In this document: one piece after another, positions 55,878-64,000 of the stretch | Layout: every line of letters begins with the position of its first letter | Numbering within the stretch: the stretch's first letter is position 1 | Assembly (NCBI RefSeq): GCF_000526415.1 | Contig: NZ_JAGA01000002.1 | Span: forward strand, 1,356,001-1,420,000 | From: Kallotenue papyrolyticum | GTDB lineage: Bacteria; Chloroflexota; Chloroflexia; Chloroflexales; Kallotenuaceae | Length of the DNA stretch: 64,000 nucleotides | Direction of reading: 5' to 3' | Notes under the pieces: model-generated | Told to the model about the DNA's origin: nothing | Databases searched by the model: none | Seen by the model: the letters and a program-made list of their open reading frames with translations, nothing else | Position numbers and translations under genes: made by a program

Positions 55878-58403
55878 ATGACGGCGCTTCTGATGCTTGC
55901 ATCGCGCTATCTACGCGCGCGGAAACTGCGCACAGCCCTCACGACGCTCTCGATTGTCTTCGGAGTGGCGGTGATCTTTGCCGGCAACCTGCTGCTGCCG
56001 AGTATGGTTGAAGCGCTGCGGCGCAACACCTTGGCGGCTGCCGGAACAGTCGATCTGATGATCAGCGCAGTGGGCGGCGCCACCTTCGCGCCTCATCCAG
56101 CGCTGGAGCGGGCGCGCGCGGTCGAGGGCGTGGCCGCGGTCAGCGGCGTGTTGCAGCAGGCGGTCACCATCCCGCTCGCCGAGGGAGGGCCTGGCTTCCA
56201 GCGTATCATCGTTGGCGTCGATCCGCAGACGATTACCGATGTGCGGACGATTAACCTGGCCGAAGGCCGCTGGTTCGCGCCGGGCGAGCGTGGCGTGGTG
56301 ATTCTGCCGACCGATCCGAGCGATCCGCAGGGCGCAAGCGCGCCGATCGGCAGCACGATCACCTTGCCGACGACGCAGGGTCTGCGCTCCTTCAAGGTGG
56401 TCGGTCGCCTAGCCCCCAGCGCCGTGCCCTCGCCTGAAATCTTGATGCCGTTGGCGGATGCCCAGGAGCTGCTGGGCGCGCCCGGCCAGATTTCGACGAT
56501 CGAGGTGGCGCTGCGACCCGGCGTCGATCGTCAGGCGGTGGCCCAGGCGCTGCTGGCGGCGCTCGGTGAGGGCTTTGAGCTGGGCGCGACCAGCTCGCTG
56601 GACGCGGTCGGCACGCTGGATGTCTCCTACACCATGTTCAACCTGCTGGGCGCGCTCTCACTGTTTATCGGCGCGTTTATCATCTTCAACACCTTCCGCA
56701 CGGCGGTGATCGAGCGCCGCCACGACCTGGGCGTGCTGCGCACGATTGGCGCTACGCGGCGGCAGGTGACGCGTCTGTTGCTGCTTGAAAGTCTGCTCCA
56801 GGGCCTGCTCGGCACGGCCATCGGTCTGCTGGCCGGGCTGGGCCTGGCTGCGCTGGCGGTGCTGGCCTTTAATCCGATTGTGCACCAGTATTTTGCCGGC
56901 GTGCGCTTTCGGCTGGAGTGGAGCTGGTCGGCGCTGCTCACGGCAGGGCTGGCCGGCGTGCTGACGGCGCTGATTGCCGGCTACCTTCCGGCGCGCGCGG
57001 CGGGTCGCGTCTCGCCGCTGGCAGCACTGCGTCCGGTGAGCACGGAAGAGGCTCGGCGCGCTGCGCGGTGGAGCGTGGTGGCCGGTGGCCTCTTCGTCGT
57101 CGTGGGCATCGCGCTGCTGCTGGTCGGTCCGCAGGGCGCCGCGGGTGGCGCGCTGCTGGTGCTGGTCGGCCTGGCGATCGCCAGCCCGGCGCTGATCCTG
57201 CCGATCACGCGCCTGGTGCGGCCGCTGCTGGTGGCGGTGTGGGCCGGCGAGGGCGAGATCGCGCAGGGCAATCTGCTGCGCCAGCCAAGCCGTGCCGCGG
57301 TAACCGGCAGCACGCTGATGGTTGGCCTGGCCGTGATCGTGATGGTTGGTTCGGTGATCGGTAGCTTGCGCGCCTACACCATCGGCTTGATCACCAAAAC
57401 GCTCTCCAGCGATGTGTTGCTCTTGCCGCAGAACATCGGCGTGCTGACCTCGAATCTGGGCGCCGATCCGCGTTTGGCCGAAGAGCTACGTCAGTTGCCG
57501 CAGGTGGCAGCAGTGGCAAGCCTACGCAGCGTGGCGACCAAGATCGGCGATCAGACGGTCAACGTGCTGGGCATCGATCCCGAGATCTATCCGCGCGTTG
57601 CGACGCTGGACTTCGAAGCCGGAGATGAGCGCTCCGCCTACGCCGCGCTGCGCCAGGGCCAGAACGCCATCGTCAACCCGCTGCTGGCGACGACGCTGGG
57701 CTTGCAGCTCGGCGATCAGATCACGCTGCAAACGCCACACGGTTCCCGGTCGTACACGGTTGTGGGCATCGGCAGCGACGTGCTCAACTTCAAGGTCAAC
57801 ACCGTCTTTGTGAGCCAGGAGCATCTGGCGCGCGATTTCGCTCAGACCAGAGATGTGCTGCTGATGCTTAAGCTGCGGCCTGGCGTCGAGGTCGAGGCCG
57901 CGCTGCCGGCGATCCAGGCGGTGGCAGCGCGCTATCCGCAGTTCACGGTGTACAACACGGCGGCGTTTCGCCAGCAGTTCGTGGATCAGACCAACCGGCT
58001 GCTCAACGTTGTCTTCTGGCCGATCTGCGCCGTGATCCTGGTACCCGCGGCGCTGGGATTGCTCAACACGCTGACCATGAACGTGCTGGAGCGCACGCGC
58101 GAGATCGGCATGCTGCGCGCCATCGGCGCGACGCGTCGGCAAGTACGCCGCATTGTCTTGGCCGAGGCGGCGTTGGTCGGCATCTTTGGCGCGCTCACCG
58201 GCATGCTAGCGGGCCTGGTGCTGAGCTACGGCTTTGTGCAAGCGCTCAGCCTGGGCTTTGGTACACCCTTCCCCTACGCTGTGCCGCTCTGGGGGCTGCT
58301 GGGCGCGCTGTTGGCGGCGCTGCTGCTGACGCTGCTGGTCAGCGCGCTGCCGGCGCGTCGTGCGGCGCGGCTCAACATGATCGAGGCGCTGCGCTACGAA
58401 TAG
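55878..58403 (+). CDS. FtsX/MacB-type ABC permease, duplicated
   Basis: 841 residues from the ATG at 55878 (GGAG upstream). Two FtsX repeats: helix 1 'LRTALTTLSIVFGVAVIFAG' plus a large extracytoplasmic domain (about 45-250) and three helices ('LLGALSLFIGAFIIFNTFRT', 'LLLESLLQGLLGTAIGLLAG'). A middle pair of helices (about 400-450) follows, then a second periplasmic-type domain (about 510-690) and three C-terminal helices ('VILVPAALGLLNTLTMNVLE', 'IGMLRAIGATRRQVRRIVLA'). 'VLRTIGATRRQV' and 'MLRAIGATRRQV' are the coupling helices. Probably lipoprotein- or peptide-related export. Confidence 0.92.
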   Translation: MTALLMLASRYLRARKLRTALTTLSIVFGVAVIFAGNLLLPSMVEALRRNTLAAAGTVDLMISAVGGATFAPHPALERARAVEGVAAVSGVLQQAVTIPLAEGGPGFQRIIVGVDPQTITDVRTINLAEGRWFAPGERGVVILPTDPSDPQGASAPIGSTITLPTTQGLRSFKVVGRLAPSAVPSPEILMPLADAQELLGAPGQISTIEVALRPGVDRQAVAQALLAALGEGFELGATSSLDAVGTLDVSYTMFNLLGALSLFIGAFIIFNTFRTAVIERRHDLGVLRTIGATRRQVTRLLLLESLLQGLLGTAIGLLAGLGLAALAVLAFNPIVHQYFAGVRFRLEWSWSALLTAGLAGVLTALIAGYLPARAAGRVSPLAALRPVSTEEARRAARWSVVAGGLFVVVGIALLLVGPQGAAGGALLVLVGLAIASPALILPITRLVRPLLVAVWAGEGEIAQGNLLRQPSRAAVTGSTLMVGLAVIVMVGSVIGSLRAYTIGLITKTLSSDVLLLPQNIGVLTSNLGADPRLAEELRQLPQVAAVASLRSVATKIGDQTVNVLGIDPEIYPRVATLDFEAGDERSAYAALRQGQNAIVNPLLATTLGLQLGDQITLQTPHGSRSYTVVGIGSDVLNFKVNTVFVSQEHLARDFAQTRDVLLMLKLRPGVEVEAALPAIQAVAARYPQFTVYNTAAFRQQFVDQTNRLLNVVFWPICAVILVPAALGLLNTLTMNVLERTREIGMLRAIGATRRQVRRIVLAEAALVGIFGALTGMLAGLVLSYGFVQALSLGFGTPFPYAVPLWGLLGALLAALLLTLLVSALPARRAARLNMIEALRYE

Positions 58404-58430
58404 CTGCGCCGCTGCCCCCGCGCGCCGGGC

Positions 58431-59594
58431 TTAGCCACGCCGCTTGGGTGGGGCGGGCTCCCTGGTCAGGTGTTGGAGCTCGAGCCACAGGGCCGCAAAG
58501 TACAGCCGCAGCGCGCGCCAGAGCGAGCGCTCGCGGTAGGCCGGGCCGTCATGGCCGCGCGCTGCAAGGAGGAAAAAGCGCAGGATCAGCAGACCGATCG
58601 CGCCGATCAGCAGGTGGAGCAATGGAATGCCGCGCAGCGTGATCGCCGGCACATAATCCCAGAGCATATGCAGGCCGGCGGAGATCAGAAAGGCCACCAT
58701 CGCATTGGTGGTCAGCGGATGTCCGTGTGTCAGCCGTTCACGCCAGATCGCGCCGGCGACGATTGCCGTCCAGGTGCCGTGGCCCAGGGGCGCCAGCAGC
58801 GCACGTAGCCGGATCGTATCGTGCATGGCCGCAGCGTTCTGATTGATCAGCGCATAGAAGGCATAGCCCATGCTTTCAAAGGCGGCAAAGCCCATACCTG
58901 CCGCCGCGCCCAGCACAATCCCGTGCATCAGTGTCGGAAACCGCCGCCGCACCCAGCCAAGAAACGGCAGCACCACCATCAGTTTGGCCAGCTCCTCGCT
59001 GAGGCCGACGATCAGCGCATTGCTCAACGAGAGCTGGCCGAAAAAGCCGGCACCGGTGGAGGTGATCAGTCGCGATTCGAGCAGCGAGGCGGCCAGCGAG
59101 CCGAGCACGCCGCCAAAGAAAAAGATCAGCGCGATATGCGTCAGCGGCACGTCGTAGAGCGTGCCGTCCTCGTACAGGTAGGCCGTGTACACGATCGGCA
59201 CCAGAAACGTGCCGATCACAAAGAGCTGCGGCAGAAGAAAGAGGTTGCCGGTCGCCAGCCAGACGCGGTCGATCGCCAGGTAGAGCGCCATGCCGATCAG
59301 CAGCATCTTCCACCACCAGCGCCGCCATTGTGGCACCACCAGCGCCCGGCCGATGTCGGCAGCGACCGCGGCCAGCTCATCGTGACTGAGCGGCTGTGCC
59401 GGCGCATTCGGCTCGCTCGGGGCGCGGCGCACGATCACCGTCGTCGCCTCATGCAGCGCGCCGCGCGGCGCGTCGGCGGATGGCGCGTAATCGATCACCA
59501 GCGGCGTGGTTGGGCGTCCCTCCAGCGCCTGCCCGCACACCGGGCAGACGCGGGCGGTGACCACCACCGTCGCGCGACAACGTGAGCAGATCAT
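58431..59594 (-). CDS. PrsW-family intramembrane metalloprotease with N-terminal zinc ribbon
   Basis: 387 residues. An N-terminal zinc ribbon (C-x2-C at about 3-6 and 'CPVCGQ' at about 17-20) precedes a disordered linker and eight or so hydrophobic helices. PrsW (CPBP-like) motifs are visible: 'IVGLSEELAKLMVVLPFLGW' (E-E), 'AAAGMGFAAFESMGYAFY' (E), 'LAPLGHGTWTAIVAGAIW' (H) and 'ISAGLHMLWDYVPAITL' (H-x-x-W-D). In Bacillus, PrsW cleaves an anti-sigma factor. The local target is unknown. GGAGG lies upstream of the ATG. Confidence 0.88.
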   Translation of the reverse strand: MICSRCRATVVVTARVCPVCGQALEGRPTTPLVIDYAPSADAPRGALHEATTVIVRRAPSEPNAPAQPLSHDELAAVAADIGRALVVPQWRRWWWKMLLIGMALYLAIDRVWLATGNLFLLPQLFVIGTFLVPIVYTAYLYEDGTLYDVPLTHIALIFFFGGVLGSLAASLLESRLITSTGAGFFGQLSLSNALIVGLSEELAKLMVVLPFLGWVRRRFPTLMHGIVLGAAAGMGFAAFESMGYAFYALINQNAAAMHDTIRLRALLAPLGHGTWTAIVAGAIWRERLTHGHPLTTNAMVAFLISAGLHMLWDYVPAITLRGIPLLHLLIGAIGLLILRFFLLAARGHDGPAYRERSLWRALRLYFAALWLELQHLTREPAPPKRRG

Positions 59595-59685
59595 GCGGCC
59601 TCCTCCGCGCAGAATGATACTCAGCGGCGGGCGCTTTGTCTAGGCATGGCACACCCCCGGCGCCGGGGCCGGCGCCGATCTCTGC

Positions 59686-59691
59686 TATAAT
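59686..59691 (+). promoter_or_regulatory. -10 element (TATAAT) of the response regulator gene
   Basis: Perfect TATAAT 42 bases before the ATG; GAGCGAGG lies near the start codon. No -35 box recognised. Confidence 0.5.
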
Positions 59692-59733
59692 GGCGCGCAC
59701 CCCAGCCCGGGACGAGCGGGAGCGAGGTGGCGC

Positions 59734-60096
59734 ATGCCCAAGACGGTGTTGGTGATCGACGACGATGTGGGTCTCCAGCAGATGCTGGAGCTGGCCTTGC
59801 GGGAAGCCGGTTATGAGGTGGCCTTCGCCTCGGATGGTGAAGAGGCGCTGGCCCTGCTGGAGACGCTGCGTCCCGATCTGATCCTTTGCGATATCATGAT
59901 GCCGGAGATGGATGGCGTCCAGTTCTTCGGCGCCATTCGCGAGCGCCTGCGCTATGAGGGGATTCCGATCATTGTGCTGACCGCGCTTGGGCGGCGCGCC
60001 TGGTTCGCCGATCTAGAGGCCGAGGGCGTGGTATTTGTCCAGAAGCCCTTCAACGTCGAGCATCTGCTGCACCTGATCCGCCTGGCACTCGCCTAG
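59734..60096 (+). CDS. Single-domain response regulator (CheY-like)
   Basis: 120 residues, a receiver domain only. Acidic pocket 'VLVIDDDVGLQQMLELALRE', phosphoacceptor Asp in 'PDLILCDIMMPEMDGVQFFG', switch Thr in 'IPIIVLTALGRR' and Lys in 'VVFVQKPFNVEHLL'. No output domain and no neighbouring histidine kinase. Such proteins act through protein-protein contact or phosphorelay, and the partner is not in the window. Confidence 0.94.
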   Translation: MPKTVLVIDDDVGLQQMLELALREAGYEVAFASDGEEALALLETLRPDLILCDIMMPEMDGVQFFGAIRERLRYEGIPIIVLTALGRRAWFADLEAEGVVFVQKPFNVEHLLHLIRLALA

Positions 60097-60097
60097 G

Positions 60098-60171
60098 CCG
60101 GCCTCCGGATATGCCGTACTTCAGGCCTCCGGAGGCCGGGGCACCGGCGTGCTGCTGCGCCAGGCCTGAAG
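60098..60171. terminator. Nested inverted repeats between convergent genes
   Basis: CCGGCCTCCGG (60098-60108) pairs with CCGGAGGCCGG (60129-60139). Alternatively CTTCAGGCCT (60119-60128) pairs with AGGCCTGAAG (60162-60171). The two folds are mutually exclusive. Likely a bidirectional terminator between the response regulator and HIT genes. Confidence 0.6.
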
Positions 60172-60172
60172 G

Positions 60173-60685
60173 TCACGCGAGCGCGGCCGGATCGTCGTGC
60201 AGACGATCGAAGGCGGGCCGCAGTGCGGCATAGGTATCGTCCAGCGCCTCCGGGATCAGCTTGACGCCGCCGATCACCGGCATGAAGTTGGTATCGCCGT
60301 TCCAGCGCGGCACAATGTGCAGATGCAGGTGCTGATCGATGCCCGCACCGCTGACGCGTCCCAGGTTCATGCCGAGGTTGAAGCCGTGCGGCTGCATCTC
60401 AGCTTGCAGGATCGCAGCGCAGCGCTGACTCAGCCGCATGATCTCGCCGGCTGTTTCCGGATCCAGCCCGGCAAAATCGGCGGTATGCGCATACGGCACA
60501 ATCATCAGGTGGCCCGGGTTGTAGGGGTAGAGGTTCATCATCACCAGGGCGCGCTGTCCGCGGTAGAGCACCAGCTTCTCGCGATCATCCTCTGCCGCAG
60601 CCGCGGCGCACAGTACACAGCCGGTTGCCTGCCCTGCGCTGCTCTTGATATACGCCCCGCGCCACGGCGTCCATTTGATCTCCAT
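60173..60685 (-). CDS. HIT-family hydrolase/phosphorylase
   Basis: 170 residues from the ATG at 60685 (GAGGAG upstream). Histidine-triad motif 'DQHLHLHIVPRWNGDTNFMP'; upstream 'ALVMMNLYPYNPGHLMIVPY'; an N-terminal 'GCVLCAAAA' Cys pair that often binds zinc together with later His residues. The layout is that of bacterial Ap4A phosphorylase-like HIT proteins that act on dinucleoside polyphosphates. The precise substrate is unproven. Last gene of prfB-yitT-HIT, 26 bases after yitT. Confidence 0.92.
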   Translation of the reverse strand: MEIKWTPWRGAYIKSSAGQATGCVLCAAAAAEDDREKLVLYRGQRALVMMNLYPYNPGHLMIVPYAHTADFAGLDPETAGEIMRLSQRCAAILQAEMQPHGFNLGMNLGRVSGAGIDQHLHLHIVPRWNGDTNFMPVIGGVKLIPEALDDTYAALRPAFDRLHDDPAALA

Positions 60686-60711
60686 GCTTGCTCCTCTGGC
60701 ACGCCACCGGG

Positions 60712-61595
60712 CTAGGGCATCGCGCCGTCCGCCGGCTTGAAGCCCTCGCCCAGCACCTCGTGGACATTGCTGATGATCACAAAAGCGTTGGGATCGTGCT
60801 CGCGCACGATCGCTTTGAGCAGACTGATCTCTGACTGGGCGACGACCGAAAGCAGGATCGTGCGCGTCGCGTTGGTGTAGCCGCCCAGGCCTTGGAGTTG
60901 CGTCACGCCGCGATCGAGCCGCTGCAGGATCGCCTGGCGCAGCTGGTCCGGGCGCGTAGTGATGATGATCGCCTGGCGCGCGTAGGCCGCGCCTTCCAGG
61001 ACCAGGTCCACCACACGCCCGCTGACAAAGGCGACCAGCAGCGCATAGAGCACCTTGTCGAGCGAATAAAGATAGGCCGCTGCGGCAAAGACCAGCGCGT
61101 TCATGATCAGCAGCGAACGGCCCACCGCCACGCCGCGCCAGCGCTGCAGGAAGCGCGCGATGATGTCGATGCCGCCGGTGGTGCCCTGGGCGCGAAAGAC
61201 CAGGCCCACGCCCAGTCCATCCAGCACGCCGCCGTAGAGCGTATAGAGCAGCGCATCGCGCGGTGCGCTGACGTAGCGACTCAGCAGCGGCTGCAGCAGA
61301 TCGATCGCCAGACTCAGCGCCACGGTAGCGTAGATTGTGCGGATGCCGAAGACAAAGCCGCCGAGATAGCGAAAGCCGGCGATCAGCAGCGGGATGTTGA
61401 ACAGCAGCGTGATCAGGCCCACGGGGGTGCCCAGCAGCGAGTTGAGCATGATCGCCACACCCGTGACGCCGCCGGTCACCACCTCGTTGGGCACCAAAAA
61501 CAGGTTGACCGAGAGCGCGATGCAGATCGCGCCGATGGTTATGAGCGCATAATCGCGCGCCACACGCGCCATGCGCGGTACATAGGTCAGCATGC

Positions 61596-61599
<4 letters not shown>
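60712..61599 (-). CDS. YitT-family membrane protein (DUF2179)
   Basis: 295 residues. Five to six hydrophobic helices (about 15-215) contain 'LSVNLFLVPNEVVTGGVTGV' and 'GVLDGLGVGLVFRAQGTTGG', the YitT hallmarks. A cytosolic C-terminal DUF2179 domain (about 215-285) has 'AIIITTRPDQLRQAILQRLD' and 'ILLSVVAQSEISLLKAIVRE'. Function of the family is unknown. Its ATG overlaps the prfB stop codon (ATGA), so it is translationally coupled to release factor 2. Confidence 0.93.
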
Positions 61600-62733
<1,134 letters not shown>

Positions 62734-62841
62734 GCGTCTTCCTCGATATCCCTCTCGAAAAACAGGTTGAGCCGGCGGAGATTGTAACACCTCCGCCGGC
62801 TCGTTGCCATATCGTCGGCTGCCCGTCGCCGGGCGCCTCGA

Positions 62842-63252
62842 TCAGTAGCGGTTGAAGCCGCCGCGGCTCAGGCCGCGACCGCCGCGCTGCTGGGCGAAAC
62901 ACTCCTGGCAGTACACCGGCCGATCGCCGCGTGGGACGAAGGGCACCGTGGTGGTGCGGCCGCACTGCGAGCAGACCGTTTCGTGCTGCACGCGCTCGCG
63001 CTGGCCATACCCGCCATAGCTGCGCTCGTTGTAGCCGCGATCGCCGTAGCTGCGCTCGTTGTAGCTGTTGTAGCTGCGGTCGCTGTAGCCGCCCGCGTCG
63101 CCGCGGGCAGCCTTGCGCGCGCGCCGGCAGTCCGGACAGCGCGTCGGCTCGTTGTCGAAGCCCTTCTGGGCGTAGAACTGTTGCTCACCCGCCGTGAACG
63201 AGAACTCCCTGCCACAGTCCCGGCAGGTCAACGTCTTGTCTGCGAAGCTCAC
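62842..63252 (-). CDS. Double zinc-ribbon protein with Tyr/Gly/Ser-rich linker
   Basis: 136 residues from the GTG at 63252, chosen because GGAGGAG lies upstream and the first ribbon begins at once. Ribbon 1: 'LTCRDCGREFSFTAGEQQFY' with 'RCPDCRRARKA' (zf-trcl type). Linker (about 55-90) of repeated Y-x-x-R-S-Y-G motifs, such as NERSYGDRGYNERSYGGYG. Ribbon 2: 'VCSQCGRTTTVPFV' with 'VYCQECF' (CxxC-x-SSUH type). The C-terminus is Gly/Arg-rich. The composition resembles RNA-binding, phase-separating proteins; the role is unknown. Confidence 0.85.
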   Translation of the reverse strand: MSFADKTLTCRDCGREFSFTAGEQQFYAQKGFDNEPTRCPDCRRARKAARGDAGGYSDRSYNSYNERSYGDRGYNERSYGGYGQRERVQHETVCSQCGRTTTVPFVPRGDRPVYCQECFAQQRGGRGLSRGGFNRY

Positions 63253-63391
63253 CGTGAGCTCCTCCTGGGTACAAAAACCAACCTGACAATGTGGACGACG
63301 CGGGCTGACCTGCGTTCGCGGCGGGACCAGTTCTGGGGGGAACGGGAGACCGACTTCTCTGCACGCGGGGCCGTGTCGAACCCACGCCTCC

Positions 63392-63420
63392 AGTATAGGG
63401 CAACTGCGCATGATTTGCAA
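63392..63420 (-). promoter_or_regulatory. Promoter of the zinc-ribbon protein gene
   Basis: Minus strand TTGCAA and TATACT with a 17-base spacer, leaving a leader of about 135 bases before the GTG. Confidence 0.65.
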
Positions 63421-63454
63421 GAGGCAATTTGCGTCGGTGCGCTTTGCGCGCGTC

Positions 63455-64000
63455 TCACCGCCTCGAAGCGAGGTGATGCGCCCGGCGCGTCGTTTCCGGT
63501 AAACGGTAGCGCGGCGTGCACTGCAGCACCAGCCTGATGGCAGTGGGGAGGCTGATGCGGTGGCCGACCGAAACGTAGAGCGGACGGGTGCCGGCGCGCG
63601 TGCGGACCACCGCGCCGATCACCTCGTTGCCGTCCAGGAGTGGTTGCCAGGCGCCGCGCCGATCGGCCAGGGGCGCGTGCGTGCCGATCAGACGCGTTTT
63701 GGCGACGCCGATGGTGGGGCGATCAAGGAGCACGCCCACATGGCAGGCGATGCCGAAGCGACGAGGATGCGCCAGGCCCTGCCCGTCGCACAGGATCACG
63801 TCGGGTGGTGTGCTGAGTTGTGCCAGGGCGGCGAGCACCGCCGGCACTTCGCGGAACGAGAGCAGCCCGGGAATGTAGGGAAAGCTGGTCGCGCATTCGG
63901 CGATCGCCTCCGCCTGCAGGGCGAGCTCTGGAAATGAGAGCACGGCGACCGCCGCGCGGGTGATCGTGCCATTGGCGCGGAAGCCGGCATCCACGCCGGC
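63455..64000 (-). CDS. nfi: Endonuclease V, 5' end cut by window edge
   Basis: Nicks DNA near deoxyinosine. About 181 residues are visible. The frame is open to the window edge, where it reads [20 protein letters not shown], so the first 40 or so residues are outside. Catalytic residues are present: Asp in 'AGVDAGF', Glu in '[15 protein letters not shown]', Asp in '[20 protein letters not shown]' and Lys in '[11 protein letters not shown]'. The tail '[20 protein letters not shown]' is also family-typical. It is upstream of the zinc-ribbon gene on the same strand, but that gene has its own promoter. Confidence 0.95.
   Translation of the reverse strand, partial: AGVDAGFRANGTITRAAVAVLSFPELALQAEAIAECATSFPYIPGLLSFREVPAVLAALAQLSTPPDVILCDGQGLAHPRRFGIACHVGVLLDRPTIGVAKTRLIGTHAPLADRRGAWQPLLDGNEVIGAVVRTRAGTRPLYVSVGHRISLPTAIRLVLQCTPRYRLPETTRRAHHLASRR

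Noticed and set aside
63341-63390. tRNA-like T-loop (GTGGGTTCGACAC on the minus strand)
   Set aside because: The flanking bases cannot form a T-stem or acceptor stem; no cloverleaf.

Overview
The window is a 64 kb piece of a GC-rich bacterial chromosome. Gene content points to an aerobic Chloroflexota of the class Chloroflexia, but no 16S rRNA gene is present, so this is an inference. Supporting points are MenA (menaquinone), no lipid A or outer-membrane assembly genes, PrsW-like and PadR/LolD-FtsX modules, many GT2/GT4 glycosyltransferases with a surface-glycan ABC exporter, and a dispersed set of acyl-CoA catabolic genes. No phage, IS element, CRISPR array, rRNA or tRNA gene was recognised. 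The window cuts a glycosyltransferase at its left edge and endonuclease V at its right edge.

Layout. 1-2.5 kb: GT4 fragment and the groES-groEL operon. 2.6-5 kb: membrane protein with a degenerate cyclase fold, rsmI, YfcE-like phosphoesterase. 5-22.7 kb: a surface-polysaccharide locus with a polysaccharide deacetylase, a permease fused to a Wzz-like domain, Wzt, a GT-C membrane protein, a methyltransferase, a GT2-GT4 fusion and three further glycosyltransferases. The last of these is translationally coupled to a GAF/SpoIIE-type phosphatase. 22.8-30.4 kb: Phd/DUF433 protein, ROK kinase, pgi, MBL hydrolase, glyQS under a T-box riboswitch, VOC protein, XerC/D-like recombinase. 30.4-43.8 kb: HerA-like ATPase, acyl-CoA dehydrogenase, a selenocysteine-containing SelD, methylmalonyl-CoA mutase, HMG-CoA lyase, Mug, and methylcrotonyl-CoA carboxylase beta with methylglutaconyl-CoA hydratase. 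43.8-51.4 kb: two EamA permeases, menA, and a marR-ABC-ABC exporter operon. 51.4-58.4 kb: methylcrotonyl-CoA carboxylase alpha, an array of five 170-bp structured repeats, then padR and a LolD/FtsX-type transporter. 58.4-64 kb: PrsW-like protease, response regulator, prfB (programmed frameshift)-yitT-HIT operon, zinc-ribbon protein, endonuclease V.

How the genes work together. Acyl-CoA dehydrogenase, both carboxylase subunits, methylglutaconyl-CoA hydratase and HMG-CoA lyase give the acyl-CoA part of leucine degradation, in four separate places. The 5-20 kb genes can make, modify and export a surface glycan. Two exporter operons are each preceded by a regulator gene of a known family (MarR, PadR), and each has a near-ideal promoter overlapped by a perfect inverted repeat, indicating autoregulated export modules.

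Non-standard decoding and RNA control are prominent: an in-frame UGA in selD, a +1 frameshift in prfB, and a glycine-specific T-box. The least explained element is the 170-bp repeat array at 53.46-54.31 kb, which looks like a REP/BIME-type structure.
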